Shown: piece by piece, positions 1-10,405 of the stretch
Numbering within the stretch: the first letter of the stretch is position 1
How the letters are laid out: each line of letters begins with the position of its first letter
Origin: an uncultured Alphaproteobacteria bacterium
Lineage (GTDB): Bacteria; Pseudomonadota; Alphaproteobacteria; Methylaequorales; Methylaequoraceae
NCBI GenBank assembly: GCA_902595755.1
Contig: CACJRF010000008.1
Coordinates: 1-64,000 of the forward strand
DNA length: 64,000 nt
Direction: 5' to 3'
Made by a program: the position numbers and the translations under genes
Notes under the pieces: generated by a model
Told to the model about the DNA's origin: nothing
Seen by the model: the letters and a program-made list of their open reading frames with translations, nothing else
Database searches by the model: none

Positions 1-98
1 CATCTCCTCCAGCAGAAGAAGCTAAGACAGAAACAAAACCTACCGAGGTAGCAACTCCTCCAGCAGATGATAAGCCAGCAGAAGATGCAAAGAGGTGA
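1..98 (+). CDS. rpsP: 30S ribosomal protein S16, C-terminal tail only (cut by window edge)
   Basis: The only frame open from the window edge (codons from base 3) encodes a low-complexity tail rich in Ala, Pro, Glu and Lys (SPPAEEAKTETKP...) and stops at TGA 96-98. Its position directly before rimM-trmD-rplS is the canonical place of rpsP, and alphaproteobacterial S16 proteins often carry such tails; the S16 core itself lies outside the window, so identity rests on synteny. A neighbouring frame continues with the similar EEKKTDVKD and stops at 124-126, so the true end may be there if one base is extra in this sequence. Confidence 0.5.
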   Translation, partial: SPPAEEAKTETKPTEVATPPADDKPAEDAKR

Positions 99-232
99 AG
101 AAAAAAAAACTGATGTTAAAGATTAAATAAATTTTTATATAGTTAATTTTTGTTTATTTTTGTTACATTCTAGACAAATTTGAACAAAATTAATTAGGCA
201 TTTTATCTATTTTTCTTATTAAACAGTAGATC

Positions 233-249
233 CTTAGATATAATCTAAG
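233..249 (+). promoter_or_regulatory. Inverted repeat with embedded TATAAT upstream of rimM
   Basis: CTTAGAT and ATCTAAG form a perfect 7-bp inverted repeat around a 3-nt loop. The repeat contains TATAAT (239-244), which would start transcription near base 251, about 13 nt before the rimM TTG codon. No clear -35 box is visible. It could be a promoter with an overlapping operator, or a small hairpin in the rpsP-rimM spacer (bases 127-263, otherwise without a gene). Function is inferred from position only. Confidence 0.3.
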
Positions 250-263
250 AAGTATAAAATTAA

Positions 264-770
264 TTGGAGATTAAAATTAATTTTAAAGAAAATAAATTTG
301 TGGCTGCCAAATTTGGAAAAGTTAATGGTATTGAAGGCTGGCTGAGTGTTAACATATATCTCACAGCCTCATCTGGAATTGATAAATTCTCAAATTTTTA
401 TATCAACAACAAGGCAACAAATTTATTATTTAAAAAAAAAGGAAAGAAAGTTCTTTGTAAAATTGAAGGTGTGAATGATATTGATACTGCAAAACAATAT
501 GTTGGAAGTGAAATATTTGTAGATAAAAAAGAACTACCAAAACTAGTTGAGGGGCAATATTATTACAATGATTTGTTAGGTTTGAGTGTTAGAATTAAAA
601 ACAAAAAAATTGGGGAAATTATTGATGTTCAGAATCATGGCGCTGGCGATTACCTTACAATTAAAAGAGAAAAGGATGAGATATTAGTTCCATTAATTAA
701 TGATCACGTTATAAGCATCGAACTATCTAAGAGAATATTAAATTTAAATCCTGACTATTATGAATTTTAA
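264..770 (+). CDS. rimM: 16S rRNA processing protein RimM
   Basis: RimM binds ribosomal protein S19 and helps mature the 3' domain of the 30S subunit. The 168-residue protein has the family layout: an N-terminal RimM barrel (FGKVNGIEGWLSV near residues 17-29) and a C-terminal PRC-barrel (YYYNDLLGLSV, then GAGDYLTI and VPLINDHV). The ORF begins with TTG and no strong Shine-Dalgarno motif is seen; no ATG lies before the conserved barrel, so TTG is the best start. The gene overlaps trmD by 11 nt, as expected for the rpsP-rimM-trmD-rplS operon. The sequence is divergent, but order and domains agree. Confidence 0.9.
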   Translation: MEIKINFKENKFVAAKFGKVNGIEGWLSVNIYLTASSGIDKFSNFYINNKATNLLFKKKGKKVLCKIEGVNDIDTAKQYVGSEIFVDKKELPKLVEGQYYYNDLLGLSVRIKNKKIGEIIDVQNHGAGDYLTIKREKDEILVPLINDHVISIELSKRILNLNPDYYEF

Positions 771-1467
771 AATACTCACCTTATTCCCAGAGCTTTTTCC
801 TGGCCCATTGAATCACTCAATTATTGGGGCTGCTCTTAGAAAAAAAATTTTCTCTGTTGATCCTGTTAATATAAGAGATTTTGCAACAAATAAAGCAAAA
901 TCAGTTGATAGTAGTCCCTACGGTGGCGGGGCTGGTATGATATTGAAACCTGATGTATTGCAAAAAGCTTACGACTTTTGTCTTAAAAGATTCGATAAAA
1001 AACCTAAAACTATCTATCTTTCCCCATCAGGATGTAAGTTAAATCATGATAAGTTATTAGAAATAAATAAGTATGAAAATGTAGTTATAATTTGTGGAAA
1101 ATATGAAGGTATAGATTCCAGATTTATTACGCACAACAAAATTGAGGAAGTATCTCTAGGTGATTATGTTCTATCTGGTGGTGAAATTGCTTCATTTATT
1201 TTAATTGATGCTTGCGTTAGGTTGATTCCTGAAGTATTAGGTAATAAAAATAGTTTAGTTTCTGAAAGTTTTCAGAACCATTTATTAGAATATCCTCAAT
1301 TCACTAAACCTAGGGTTTGGCAAAACTTAGAGGTACCAGAAATCTTATTAAATGGAAATCACGAAAAAGTTTCAGAGTGGAAGTTGAAAACATCAATTGA
1401 GGTGACCAAAAGAAAAAGGCCAGATTTGTTTAAAATATATAAGAAAAAGCTTAAGGAGAGAAAATGA
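760..1467 (+). CDS. trmD: tRNA (guanine-N1-)-methyltransferase TrmD
   Basis: TrmD methylates G37 of tRNAs using S-adenosylmethionine, preventing +1 frameshifting. The 235-residue protein has the usual length. Visible family motifs are [15 protein letters not shown] at the N-terminus, [10 protein letters not shown] near residue 51, and the trefoil-knot SAM site formed by [10 protein letters not shown] (112-121) and [11 protein letters not shown]. The C-terminal helical domain ends in a Lys-rich stretch. It overlaps rimM upstream by 11 nt and rplS downstream by 4 nt (ATGA), indicating translational coupling in one operon. Confidence 0.97.
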   Translation: MNFKILTLFPELFPGPLNHSIIGAALRKKIFSVDPVNIRDFATNKAKSVDSSPYGGGAGMILKPDVLQKAYDFCLKRFDKKPKTIYLSPSGCKLNHDKLLEINKYENVVIICGKYEGIDSRFITHNKIEEVSLGDYVLSGGEIASFILIDACVRLIPEVLGNKNSLVSESFQNHLLEYPQFTKPRVWQNLEVPEILLNGNHEKVSEWKLKTSIEVTKRKRPDLFKIYKKKLKERK

Positions 1468-1955
1468 ACACTTTAGAAAAATTTGAAAAAGACCAGCTTG
1501 AAAGTCTAAAGACTAACAAAACTTTTCCCAAATTCAACCCTGGTGATACTGTTAAAGTTCACCTAAAAGTAAAAGAGGGTGAAAAAGAAAGAATTCAGAT
1601 TTATGAAGGAGTTTGCATAGCTAAAAAAAATGCTGGAATAAACTCATCATTTACAGTTAGAAAAATTTCATATGGTGAAGGTATTGAAAGAGTTCTTCCA
1701 CTCTACTCACCACAAATTGAAAAGATAGAGCTTGTGAAAAGTGGTGACGTTAGAAGATCAAAACTCTACTATCTTAGAGGAAGAAGTGGTAAATCTGCAA
1801 GAATTGCTGAAAAGAATATATATAGCCAGAATACTCCAGAAAAAAATGATGCCAAAAAAATAGATAATATTAAGTCTGGCACGTCAGAAAAACAAACTGC
1901 TAATAGTAAAGAAGTTAAAACTAAAGTTGCTGACGATGTAGAAAAAAAAAAATAA
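1464..1955 (+). CDS. rplS: 50S ribosomal protein L19 with extended C-terminus
   Basis: L19 sits at the 30S-50S interface. Residues 1-115 match the family core ([51 protein letters not shown], then [19 protein letters not shown]). Bacterial L19 is usually about 115-130 residues; here about 45 more follow, made of Lys, Glu, Asp, Asn, Ser and Thr and ending in EKKK. The ATG overlaps the trmD stop and is preceded by AAGGAGAG, a strong ribosome-binding site. It is the last gene of the ribosome operon; leuC follows after 21 nt. Confidence 0.97.
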   Translation: MNTLEKFEKDQLESLKTNKTFPKFNPGDTVKVHLKVKEGEKERIQIYEGVCIAKKNAGINSSFTVRKISYGEGIERVLPLYSPQIEKIELVKSGDVRRSKLYYLRGRSGKSARIAEKNIYSQNTPEKNDAKKIDNIKSGTSEKQTANSKEVKTKVADDVEKKK

Positions 1956-1976
1956 TAACTTTGTAAACTTTAAATA

Positions 1977-3377
1977 ATGCAGCCACAAACAATTTTTGAT
2001 AAGATCTGGTCAAGTCATATTGTAAATGAAGATAAAAATGGTGAATGTCTTATTTATATTGATAGACACCTTGTTCATGAAGTAACAAGCCCACAAGCCT
2101 TTGAGGGACTAAAAACCAAAAAGAGGGTTGTTAGAAGACCCAATCTTACTCTCGCAGTACCAGATCATAACGTCCCAACTATCGATAGAACAAAAGGAAT
2201 TGTAGATAATGAATCAAGAATTCAAGTTGATACACTTTTAAAAAATTGTAAAGATTTTTCTGTTCCATTTTTTAATATTGATGATGAAAGACAGGGTATT
2301 GTTCATATAATTGGTCCTGAACAAGGTTTCACACTTCCAGGAACAACTCTTGTTTGTGGTGATTCACACACCTCAACTCATGGAGCATTTGGTTCTTTAG
2401 CATTTGGAATTGGAACCTCAGAAGTTGAGCATGTTCTATCTACACAAACTTTAATTCAAAAGCCTGCTAAAAACTTCCTAATAAAGTTTACTAATAAATT
2501 AGGTAAAGGTGTAACAGCAAAAGATGTAATATTGTACCTAATCGGTCAGATTGGAACAGCAGGCGGTACAGGTTATGTTTTAGAATATGCAGGTGAAATA
2601 ATAGATGATATGAGTATGGAAGAAAGAATGACTATCTGCAACATGTCAATAGAAGCTGGTGCTCGTGCTGGACTTATAGCTCCAGACGAAAAAACTTTTG
2701 ATTATCTTTACAACAAACCACTAGCACCAAAAGGGAAAGATTGGGATATGGCTGTTAAATGTTGGCTAAAACTTAAAAGTGATCCAGATGCAAAATACGA
2801 AAAAACACTTCTAATTGATGCCTCAAAAATTGAACCACAAGTTACATGGGGTACGAGTCCAGAAGATGTTCTAACTATAAACTCAACAATTCCAAATCCA
2901 GAACAGTACACTAATAGCGAAAAAAAAAAATCAGTCATAAGATCTCTAAAATACATGGATCTAAAACCTGGACAAAAACTTACCGATGTTGAGATTGACA
3001 AAGTATTCATCGGTTCTTGTACCAATGGTAGAATAGAGGACCTTAGAAAGGCTTCAAAAATTTTAAAAGGAAATAAAATAAATCCAAATGTAAAAGCTTT
3101 TGTTGTTCCGGGGTCTGGCTTAGTAAAAAAACAAGCTGAAGCTGAGGGATTAGACAAAATATTCAAGTCATCGGGATTTGAGTGGCGGGAACCTGGATGC
3201 TCAATGTGTTTGGCAATGAATGCGGATAAACTCAAACCATACGAACGATGTGCTTCAACCTCAAATAGAAATTTTGAGGGAAGACAGGGTAGGCTTGGAA
3301 GAACGCATTTAGTAAGCCCAGAAATGGCAGCAGCCGCGGCAATTAAAGGTAAATTGTTTGATGTTAGGAAGATATAA
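1977..3377 (+). CDS. leuC: 3-isopropylmalate dehydratase large subunit
   Basis: LeuC with LeuD isomerises 2-isopropylmalate to 3-isopropylmalate in leucine synthesis. The 466-residue protein has the aconitase-family layout: [12 protein letters not shown] at the start, [14 protein letters not shown], and the three [4Fe-4S] ligands, one in [11 protein letters not shown] (near 343) and two in GCSMCLAMN (near 403). The RNFEGRQG motif follows. Length is normal. It heads a tight leuC-leuD-leuB-asd string with 3-nt gaps between the leu genes. No leader peptide or attenuator is visible in the 21-nt gap from rplS. Confidence 0.97.
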   Translation: MQPQTIFDKIWSSHIVNEDKNGECLIYIDRHLVHEVTSPQAFEGLKTKKRVVRRPNLTLAVPDHNVPTIDRTKGIVDNESRIQVDTLLKNCKDFSVPFFNIDDERQGIVHIIGPEQGFTLPGTTLVCGDSHTSTHGAFGSLAFGIGTSEVEHVLSTQTLIQKPAKNFLIKFTNKLGKGVTAKDVILYLIGQIGTAGGTGYVLEYAGEIIDDMSMEERMTICNMSIEAGARAGLIAPDEKTFDYLYNKPLAPKGKDWDMAVKCWLKLKSDPDAKYEKTLLIDASKIEPQVTWGTSPEDVLTINSTIPNPEQYTNSEKKKSVIRSLKYMDLKPGQKLTDVEIDKVFIGSCTNGRIEDLRKASKILKGNKINPNVKAFVVPGSGLVKKQAEAEGLDKIFKSSGFEWREPGCSMCLAMNADKLKPYERCASTSNRNFEGRQGRLGRTHLVSPEMAAAAAIKGKLFDVRKI

Positions 3378-3380
3378 CTT

Positions 3381-3989
3381 ATGAAAGAATTTACTGAAGT
3401 TCAAGGAGTAACTGCGCCAATTGAATTATCAAATATTGACACTGACATGATAATTCCAAAGCAATTCTTAAAAACAATTAAGAGAAGCGGGTTGGGTGAA
3501 GGACTATTTTATGAGATGAGATACGATGAAAAAGGAAATCTCAACAAGAATTTCATATTAAATGAAAAACCTTTTTCTGATTCTAAAATATTAATAGCTT
3601 TTGAAAACTTTGGTTGTGGATCATCAAGAGAACACGCGCCATGGGCTATTAAAGATTTTGGAATAAACGTTATTTTAGCAATCAGTTTCGCTGATATTTT
3701 TTTCAATAATTGTTTTAAGAATGGAATTTTACCAATCAAACTTAATAAAGAAGAAATTGACTTTATAATCTCTAATCTTCAAAAATACAAAAATATTTTA
3801 AAAGTGAATCTAATTAATCAGGTCATAACACTAGGAACATCAGACATAAAGTTCGATATTGAAAGTCACAGAAAAGAAAGCTTGTTGAATGGTTGGGATG
3901 ACATTGATTTGACACTTAAACACAAAGAAAAAATTACTAGTTATGAAGAAAATAACCCAAACTCTTTTTGGATACATATAGAGAGATAA
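3381..3989 (+). CDS. leuD: 3-isopropylmalate dehydratase small subunit
   Basis: LeuD is the swivel-domain partner of LeuC. The 202-residue protein shows the family signature: NIDTDMIIPKQFLKTI (residues 18-33) and the conserved FENFGCGSSREHAPWAIKDFG loop that contributes to substrate binding, then FADIFFNNCFKNGILP. Length is typical. The ATG is 3 nt after the leuC stop, and leuB starts 3 nt after its own stop, so the three genes should be co-transcribed and expressed in stoichiometric amounts. Confidence 0.97.
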   Translation: MKEFTEVQGVTAPIELSNIDTDMIIPKQFLKTIKRSGLGEGLFYEMRYDEKGNLNKNFILNEKPFSDSKILIAFENFGCGSSREHAPWAIKDFGINVILAISFADIFFNNCFKNGILPIKLNKEEIDFIISNLQKYKNILKVNLINQVITLGTSDIKFDIESHRKESLLNGWDDIDLTLKHKEKITSYEENNPNSFWIHIER

Positions 3990-3992
3990 ACT

Positions 3993-5099
3993 ATGAATAG
4001 AGAACTTAGTATTGTGGCTTTACCTGGTGATGGGATTGGTAATGAAATATTTAATGAAGCAAGAAAAGTACTTAATTGGATAAATAATAATAGTCACTAC
4101 AAACTAAATATAACAGAGGAGTTAATTGGCGGAAGCTCAATTGATGCATCTGGAGAACCATTAACAAATAATGTTCTAGAAAAACTTAGGGTTACAGATG
4201 CTATACTTTTAGGAGCAGTTGGAGGACCAAAGTGGGAAGACCTCACTTTCGATAAAAGACCAGAAAGGGGACTTCTTAAAATCAGAAAAGAACTTGATTT
4301 ATTTGCAAACTTCAGACCTGCAATCGTTTTTGATTCTCTAGCTTCATCATCATCATTAAAGCCAGAAATTATAAATGGGCTTGATTTAATGATAATTAGA
4401 GAACTTACTGGAGGTATTTACTTTGGAGAACCTAGAGGTGTAGAAAAATTAAACGAAAATAACTATAAAGGATTCAATACATTAGTTTATACCTCTGAAG
4501 AAATCAGGAGAATAGCATCTGTTGCATTTGAAACTGCACAATCAAGAAGTAAAAAATTATGTTCGGTAGATAAAGCAAACGTATTAGAATCAACTGAGTT
4601 ATGGAGAAAAGTTATTATTGAGGTGAGTAAAGATTATCCTGATGTTGAACTAAATCATATGTATGTAGATAATGCCTCTATGCAATTAGTAAGAGATCCA
4701 AAACAGTTTGATGTTATTGTGACTACAAATATGTTTGGTGATATTCTTTCGGATTGTGCCTCAATGCTTACTGGTTCATTAGGAATGCTTCCATCAGCAT
4801 CAGTTGGAGTTAGTACATCAGGCAAAAAAAATGCAATGTATGAGCCTGTTCATGGCTCTGCACCAGACATATCAGGAAAATCAATTGCAAACCCTTTAGC
4901 AATGATATTAAGTGTTTCTATGATGTTCAAATATTCATTTGAGGATGACAACATGTCAAATATAATAATTAGAAATGTAAATAAAGTTCTAAATAATGGT
5001 TATAGAACCAAAGATATTTTTACCGATGAATGTAAACTTTTGAGTACTTCTGATATGGGGGATGCTGTTATAGAGGAATTAAAAAATGAAAAATTATAA
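3993..5099 (+). CDS. leuB: 3-isopropylmalate dehydrogenase
   Basis: LeuB oxidatively decarboxylates 3-isopropylmalate to 2-oxoisocaproate with NAD+. The 368-residue protein begins with [18 protein letters not shown], has GAVGGPKWE, the substrate-binding arginines in [21 protein letters not shown], the family-specific [12 protein letters not shown] loop, and the metal-binding aspartates in [32 protein letters not shown] closes the NAD site. It overlaps asd by 14 nt, which links leucine and aspartate-family synthesis in one transcript. Confidence 0.97.
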   Translation: MNRELSIVALPGDGIGNEIFNEARKVLNWINNNSHYKLNITEELIGGSSIDASGEPLTNNVLEKLRVTDAILLGAVGGPKWEDLTFDKRPERGLLKIRKELDLFANFRPAIVFDSLASSSSLKPEIINGLDLMIIRELTGGIYFGEPRGVEKLNENNYKGFNTLVYTSEEIRRIASVAFETAQSRSKKLCSVDKANVLESTELWRKVIIEVSKDYPDVELNHMYVDNASMQLVRDPKQFDVIVTTNMFGDILSDCASMLTGSLGMLPSASVGVSTSGKKNAMYEPVHGSAPDISGKSIANPLAMILSVSMMFKYSFEDDNMSNIIIRNVNKVLNNGYRTKDIFTDECKLLSTSDMGDAVIEELKNEKL

Positions 5100-6102
5100 C
5101 TTAGCAGTTGTTGGAGCAACTGGAAACGTCGGTAGAGAAATACTGAATATATTAGATCAAAGAAGTTTTCCAATCAAAAATCTTCATGCTTTAGCTTCAA
5201 ATAAATCAGAAGGGATTAAGCTAACATATGGGGATGATAAAGAAATAACTGTTGAGGATTTAGATAAGTTCAACTTCAAGAATACCGATATAGTTTTATC
5301 TTCGCCTGGCTCAATCGTATCAAAAAAGTTTGTTCCTAAAGCAACAAAGGCTGGTTCAATTGTTATAGATAACACTTCGCTCTTTAGAATGGATAAAGAT
5401 ATCCCTCTTGTTGTCCCTGAGGTAAACCCAGGTGATCTAGAAACTTTCACAAAGAAAAAAATTATAGCCAACCCTAACTGCTCAACTATCCAAATGGCAG
5501 TAGCGTTGAAGCCTATTGATGACCTTTTTAGTATTAAAAAAGTAATTGTTTCTACATATCAGTCAACCTCTGGTGCGGGAAAGCTTGCTATGGAGGAATT
5601 ATTCCATCAAACATTAGATGTTTATAAAAATAAACCATTAAAAACTAATATTTTCCCTAAACGTATTGCTTTTAACCTAATACCCCACATAGATGATTTT
5701 ATTGAATCTGGAGATACAAAAGAGGAGATGAAAATGGTTAATGAAACACAAAAAATCATGGGTAAAAAAATCGAAATTTTCTCCACATGTGTTAGAGTTC
5801 CAGTTTTTGTTGGACACGGTGAATCTATTTATTTAGAGACAGAGAAAAACATAGACTTAAAAAAACTAGTCACTAAACTCAAAAAAATAAATGGCATATC
5901 AATTGTAGATGAAAAAATAGATGGTGGGTATGTTACGCCCGATGAGTCAGCAGGTGAAGATTACGTTTTTTTAAGTAGGTTAAGGCTGGGTAGAAATAAA
6001 AATTCATTAGGGCTTTGGGTTGTTGCAGATAACTTAAGAAAAGGTGCAGCACTTAACTCTGTCCAAATCGCTGAATTATTAATTAAGAAGTATTTGAAAT
6101 AA
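5086..6102 (+). CDS. asd: Aspartate-semialdehyde dehydrogenase
   Basis: Asd reduces aspartyl phosphate to aspartate semialdehyde, the branch point to lysine, diaminopimelate, threonine and methionine. The 338-residue protein has the Rossmann motif [13 protein letters not shown] at the start, the catalytic Cys in [12 protein letters not shown] (near residue 131), [10 protein letters not shown], and the substrate-binding [10 protein letters not shown] region. Its start lies inside the end of leuB, and its TAA overlaps the ATG of the next gene (TAATG). LysA, which uses the downstream product, is also in this window. Confidence 0.96.
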   Translation: MKNYNLAVVGATGNVGREILNILDQRSFPIKNLHALASNKSEGIKLTYGDDKEITVEDLDKFNFKNTDIVLSSPGSIVSKKFVPKATKAGSIVIDNTSLFRMDKDIPLVVPEVNPGDLETFTKKKIIANPNCSTIQMAVALKPIDDLFSIKKVIVSTYQSTSGAGKLAMEELFHQTLDVYKNKPLKTNIFPKRIAFNLIPHIDDFIESGDTKEEMKMVNETQKIMGKKIEIFSTCVRVPVFVGHGESIYLETEKNIDLKKLVTKLKKINGISIVDEKIDGGYVTPDESAGEDYVFLSRLRLGRNKNSLGLWVVADNLRKGAALNSVQIAELLIKKYLK

Positions 6103-7139
6103 TGAAAAATTTTAAAAGTAGATTCTTTGAAGATTATTTTATTGGTGACGAAATAAAGCATAGCGTTCCAAGAACAATAACTGAAGGTGATGTTGCTCTT
6201 TACTTAGCAACAACTGGAAGTAGATTTGCTCTTAATTATTCCAAGGAATTCTCAAAATCACTTGGTTATGATCAGACTCCAGTAGATGATATTTTGATGT
6301 TTCATTTAGTTTTTGGAAGAACAGTTCCAGATTTATCATTAAATGCCATTGCTAATTTGGGATATGCAGGTGTCAGGTTTCAAAGACCTGTATATATTGG
6401 AGATACTTTGAGTGCAAAGTCAAAGATAATTGGTCTCAAACAAAACTCAAATGGCAAAACTGGAACTGTTTATGTTGAATCATCTGGTTTTAACCAGAAA
6501 GGGGAAGTTGTTCTAACTTACTTTAGGTGGCTTATGATGAGAAAAAAAAAGGAGGGATTGGTAGATTCATTTAAAAATGTTGTGCCAGAACTCCCTGATA
6601 AAGTTGATTATAAAGATTTCTTCATACCTAAAGATTTAAATCTAAAGAGTTGGAATATTGATTTTTCAGGTAGCGATGCATTTTTTGATGATTACAAGAT
6701 TGGGGAAGAAATAAACCACTTAGATGGTCAAACAATCGAGGAGGCTGAACATCAGATGGCTACTAGACTGTACCAAAATAACGCAAGAGTTCATTTTAAT
6801 CAGCATGTAGAGAAAGAAGGTAGGTTTGGAAAGAGAATTATATACGGAGGATATATAATATCACTTGCAAGGGCTTTAAGTTGTAATGGATTAGCAAATA
6901 CTTTTAAAATTTCAGCTATTCATTCGGGTAAGCACTCATCTCCAACATTTTCTGGTGATACAATATACGCATGGTCAAAAGTTATTGAAAAAAATAAAAT
7001 TAACGAAGATATTGGAGCTTTGACAATGCGTACTATTGCGTCAAAGAATAACTCTAATGTGTCTTTCCCAGATGAAAAAAATTTAACTGAAAACATTGTT
7101 TTAGATTTAAAATATTCTGTTTTAATACCGAAAAAATAG
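6102..7139 (+). CDS. mch: Mesaconyl-CoA hydratase (MaoC-like), ethylmalonyl-CoA pathway
   Basis: Mesaconyl-CoA hydratase adds water to mesaconyl-C1-CoA, giving beta-methylmalyl-CoA. The 345 residues form two hotdog domains (about 1-165 and 185-340), the architecture of Rhodobacter-type Mch rather than a single-domain MaoC hydratase. Stretches typical of that family are PRTITEGDVALY, FGRTVPDLSLNAIANLGYAG, DGQTIEEAEHQMATRLYQN, ARVHFNQHVEKEGRFG and YGGYIISLARALS. It starts on the asd stop codon and precedes sdhC by 5 nt. The other pathway genes (ccr, ecm, mcd, phaAB) lie 29-48 kb away in the window, which supports the assignment. Confidence 0.88.
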   Translation: MKNFKSRFFEDYFIGDEIKHSVPRTITEGDVALYLATTGSRFALNYSKEFSKSLGYDQTPVDDILMFHLVFGRTVPDLSLNAIANLGYAGVRFQRPVYIGDTLSAKSKIIGLKQNSNGKTGTVYVESSGFNQKGEVVLTYFRWLMMRKKKEGLVDSFKNVVPELPDKVDYKDFFIPKDLNLKSWNIDFSGSDAFFDDYKIGEEINHLDGQTIEEAEHQMATRLYQNNARVHFNQHVEKEGRFGKRIIYGGYIISLARALSCNGLANTFKISAIHSGKHSSPTFSGDTIYAWSKVIEKNKINEDIGALTMRTIASKNNSNVSFPDEKNLTENIVLDLKYSVLIPKK

Positions 7140-7144
7140 CTATT

Positions 7145-7531
7145 ATGAGTAAACAAGACTTACCATTATCACCACATCTTCAAATATATAAACCTCAGAT
7201 TACATCAGTTCTGTCTATAATGCATAGGATCACAGGTTTTTCTTTAGCTTTTATTGTTATTCTCTTTATTTTAGGTTTATTGACTGTAGCAGTAGGAGAA
7301 AGATATTATAATACTTTCATTTTTTATCTTACAAGTTACCCTGTTAAATTAATTTTTTTTCCTGTAGTCTATGGATTTTCATATCATATGCTAAATGGAA
7401 TTAGACATATACTTTGGGACTTTGGTTTACTAATTTCAAACAGACAAGCCACAATTTCTGGGATTTTTATTATAGCTCTTTCAATCTTAGTTAGTATTTA
7501 TATACTTTATTTTTTAGGAATTATTCTATGA
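7145..7531 (+). CDS. sdhC: Succinate dehydrogenase cytochrome b556 subunit
   Basis: SdhC is one of two membrane anchors of complex II and helps bind haem b and ubiquinone. The 128-residue protein begins with LPLSPHLQIYKPQITSVLSIMHRITG, the SdhC signature containing Ser and Arg residues of the quinone site. Three hydrophobic segments follow, and the haem-ligand motif HMLNGIRHILWDFG lies between the second and third. It overlaps sdhD by 4 nt (ATGA). Order sdhC-sdhD-sdhA-sdhB is standard in Alphaproteobacteria. Confidence 0.95.
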   Translation: MSKQDLPLSPHLQIYKPQITSVLSIMHRITGFSLAFIVILFILGLLTVAVGERYYNTFIFYLTSYPVKLIFFPVVYGFSYHMLNGIRHILWDFGLLISNRQATISGIFIIALSILVSIYILYFLGIIL

Positions 7532-7854
7532 AATATAAGCATAAATGGATTATTCAAAAAATTTCAGCAATTATATTTGCTATCACACTGATCTTAACAA
7601 TTATAAATTTTAAAGAAATTGACTTATTCGATCACAGTAGTGTTATTACTTTTTTTGAAAGTAAATTAAATTCTCTTATTATTTTAATTTTAGTAGGCTC
7701 TATTCTTATACATTCTAATATAGGGGTTTCCTCGATAATTGATGATTACATTCATAATCAGAATTCTAAAACTATGATTTTAGTATTTAAAAATTTTTTA
7801 CTGGCCGTTTTATTTATTATAACAATATTAAGCTTAGTATATTTGGTAATTTAA
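7528..7854 (+). CDS. sdhD: Succinate dehydrogenase hydrophobic membrane anchor subunit
   Basis: The 108-residue protein has three predicted membrane segments (about residues 9-27, 45-65 and 85-107) and lies between sdhC and sdhA, the fixed place of sdhD. A His in the middle segment ([18 protein letters not shown]) is in the expected place for a haem ligand, and the following Asp-Asp-Tyr fits the quinone-site region of SdhD. Sequence similarity is weak, as usual in this fast-evolving family, so identity depends partly on context. Its ATG overlaps the sdhC stop. Confidence 0.88.
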   Translation: MKYKHKWIIQKISAIIFAITLILTIINFKEIDLFDHSSVITFFESKLNSLIILILVGSILIHSNIGVSSIIDDYIHNQNSKTMILVFKNFLLAVLFIITILSLVYLVI

Positions 7855-7855
7855 A

Positions 7856-9634
7856 ATGAATGTTATTAAATTAGATTATGATGTCGTTGTGGTTGGGGCT
7901 GGTGGGTCAGGACTTAGAGCAGCTATGGGTTGTGCTTCAGATGGTCTGAAAACAGCTTGTATTTCAAAAGTATTCCCCACAAGAAGTCATACAGTTGCTG
8001 CTCAAGGAGGGATTAGTGCTGCCCTTGGAAATATGGGTGAAGATGATTGGAAATGGCACATGTACGATACTGTTAAAGGGTCAGACTGGCTTGGTGATCA
8101 AGATGCTATAGCCTTTATGTGTAAAGAGGCACCAGAAGCTGTTATAGAACTTGAACATTTCGGTGTTCCTTTTTCAAGAACTGAAGATGGAAAAATATAT
8201 CAAAGACCATTCGGTGGGATGACAACTAATTTTGGAGATGGTACGGCACAAAGAACCTGCGCTGCAGCAGATAGAACAGGTCATGCTATGTTACATACTC
8301 TTTATCAAAAATCACTATCCTATAATACTGAATTCTATATAGAACATTTTGTAGTAGATTTAATTTTCAACGAAAATAAAGAATGTTGTGGGGTACTTTC
8401 TTTTAATCTTCATGATGGAAAATTTTATGTGTTCTCTTCAAAAATGGTCATACTTGCTACTGGAGGTTACGGAAGAGCATATTTTTCCTGTACATCTGCG
8501 CATACCTGTACAGGTGATGGAGGTGCAATGGTCCTTAGATCTGGTCTTCCCTTACAAGATATGGAATTCACGCAATTTCATCCAACTGGTATATATGGTG
8601 TAGGTGTATTGATTACAGAAGGAGCAAGGGGTGAGGGTGGCTATCTTACTAACTCAAAGGGTGAAAGATTTATGGAAAAATACGCCCCCAATGCAAAAGA
8701 TTTAGCCGGTAGGGATGTTGTTTCTAGGTCAATGACAACTGAAATAGTTGAGGGCAGAGGCTGTGGAAAGTTTAAAGATCATATTCATCTCAACCTTCAT
8801 CACCTTGATCATAATGTTCTTGAGGAAAAGCTTCCCGGCATAACAGAATCAGCAAAAATATTTGCTGGTGTTGATGTAAGGAAAGATCCGATACCTGTTC
8901 AACCTACTGTACATTATAATATGGGGGGCATACCAACTAACATTAATGGTGAAGTTTTAAATACAGACTCGAAAGGAAAAGATAAAGTTGTAAAGGGATT
9001 AATGTCAGTTGGGGAAGCTGCTTGTGTATCAGTACATGGAGCTAACAGGCTTGGATCAAACTCCCTTCTAGATCTTGTAGTTTTTGGAAAGTCGGCGGCT
9101 AAAAGATGTAGTAAGATTATCAATACTAAGAAAAAAAATAAGCCTATTAAAGTTGAACACTATGCTGATATCTTACAAAGATTTAATGATTTAAGAAATT
9201 CAAATGGCAAGAACTCCGTATCCAAAATAAGGCTAGAGATGCAGCATACAATGCAAAATTATTGTCCTGTTTATCGTTCTGGAAAAAAAATGAAAGAGGG
9301 TAAGAAAATTTTACTTAGTCTTCTTGAAAAATCTAAGTCACTTAAGATCACAGATAAAAGTTTGATATGGAATACAGAATTAGTCGAAGCATTAGAACTC
9401 AATAATCTTCTTATCCAATCAATCGCAAGTATAGATACTGCTCTAAGTAGAGAGGAAAGCAGAGGAGCACATGCAAGAGAGGATTACAAATTAAGAGATG
9501 ACAAGAAATGGTTAAAACACCTTCTTACATTCGTGGAGCATAGTGGTAAAACTAAAATTAGGTCAAGGAAAGTAAACTTAAAAACTAATTCAAAAGAAAT
9601 AAAAACAATTGAACCTAAGGCAAGAGTTTACTAA
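7856..9634 (+). CDS. sdhA: Succinate dehydrogenase flavoprotein subunit
   Basis: SdhA oxidises succinate to fumarate with covalently bound FAD. The 592-residue protein has the dinucleotide-binding [15 protein letters not shown] (residues 10-24), the FAD-linking His in [17 protein letters not shown], and the active-site region [21 protein letters not shown] with catalytic arginines. [10 protein letters not shown] and the C-terminal [23 protein letters not shown] are also family hallmarks. It starts 1 nt after sdhD and ends 9 nt before sdhB. Confidence 0.98.
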   Translation: MNVIKLDYDVVVVGAGGSGLRAAMGCASDGLKTACISKVFPTRSHTVAAQGGISAALGNMGEDDWKWHMYDTVKGSDWLGDQDAIAFMCKEAPEAVIELEHFGVPFSRTEDGKIYQRPFGGMTTNFGDGTAQRTCAAADRTGHAMLHTLYQKSLSYNTEFYIEHFVVDLIFNENKECCGVLSFNLHDGKFYVFSSKMVILATGGYGRAYFSCTSAHTCTGDGGAMVLRSGLPLQDMEFTQFHPTGIYGVGVLITEGARGEGGYLTNSKGERFMEKYAPNAKDLAGRDVVSRSMTTEIVEGRGCGKFKDHIHLNLHHLDHNVLEEKLPGITESAKIFAGVDVRKDPIPVQPTVHYNMGGIPTNINGEVLNTDSKGKDKVVKGLMSVGEAACVSVHGANRLGSNSLLDLVVFGKSAAKRCSKIINTKKKNKPIKVEHYADILQRFNDLRNSNGKNSVSKIRLEMQHTMQNYCPVYRSGKKMKEGKKILLSLLEKSKSLKITDKSLIWNTELVEALELNNLLIQSIASIDTALSREESRGAHAREDYKLRDDKKWLKHLLTFVEHSGKTKIRSRKVNLKTNSKEIKTIEPKARVY

Positions 9635-9643
9635 ATTGTATTT

Positions 9644-10402
9644 ATGGTTAATCTAAATCTTCCAGATAACTCAAAAATTATGCCAGGTAAAACTCATGGT
9701 GTAAACGGTCAAAATAAAATCGTATTCAATATTTATAGGTGGAATAGAGAAGATAATAAAAATCCTAGAGTCGATAAATACTTTGTGGATAAAAAAAAAC
9801 TTGGGCCCATGACTTTAGATGCCTTAATGTTTATAAAAAATGATCTTGACCCAACCCTAACTTTCAGAAGATCATGTAGAGAGGGAATATGTGGTTCATG
9901 CTCTATGAACGTTAATGGTACGAACACACTTGCCTGCCTAAAACCTATCGAAGGTAAAGAAATAAACATTTACCCCCTTCCTCATATGCGTGTATTAAAG
10001 GATCTCGTACCTGATCTAAGTGAATTTTATGAACAGTATAAATCAATTGAACCATGGCTTAAAAACTCAACCAAAGCTAAAAAAGAGCAAAGACAAAGCC
10101 CTGCTGATAGAAAAAAATTAGATGGTCTATATGAATGTGTTCTTTGCGCATGTTGTTCAACCTCATGCCCAAGTTATTGGTGGAACGGTGATAAATTTTT
10201 AGGACCCGCTATTCTACTTCAAGCCTATAGATTCATTGTTGATAGCAGAGATAACAATAAAAAGGAAAGATTGCAGAAACTTGAGGACAAATTTAAACTC
10301 TACAGATGTCACACAATCATGAATTGCACAAAAACCTGTCCTAAAAATTTAAACCCGGCAAAAGCAATTAGCGAAATTAAAAAATTACAAGTATCCTCTT
10401 AA
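9644..10402 (+). CDS. sdhB: Succinate dehydrogenase iron-sulfur subunit
   Basis: SdhB passes electrons from FAD to ubiquinone. All three clusters are visible: the [2Fe-2S] ligands in [15 protein letters not shown] plus the later Cys in TLACLKP, the [4Fe-4S] ligands in [16 protein letters not shown], and the [3Fe-4S] site in [17 protein letters not shown]. The 252-residue length is normal. The ATG at 9644 gives a protein starting [10 protein letters not shown]. It is the last sdh gene; zapE begins 3 nt after the stop with TTG. Confidence 0.98.
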   Translation: MVNLNLPDNSKIMPGKTHGVNGQNKIVFNIYRWNREDNKNPRVDKYFVDKKKLGPMTLDALMFIKNDLDPTLTFRRSCREGICGSCSMNVNGTNTLACLKPIEGKEINIYPLPHMRVLKDLVPDLSEFYEQYKSIEPWLKNSTKAKKEQRQSPADRKKLDGLYECVLCACCSTSCPSYWWNGDKFLGPAILLQAYRFIVDSRDNNKKERLQKLEDKFKLYRCHTIMNCTKTCPKNLNPAKAISEIKKLQVSS

Positions 10403-10405
10403 AAA

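Noticed and set aside
2708-3235. 175-residue ORF on the minus strand inside leuC
   Set aside because: It is a shadow of leuC, whose family motifs and iron-sulfur cysteines are on the plus strand; the translated minus product has no recognisable domain.
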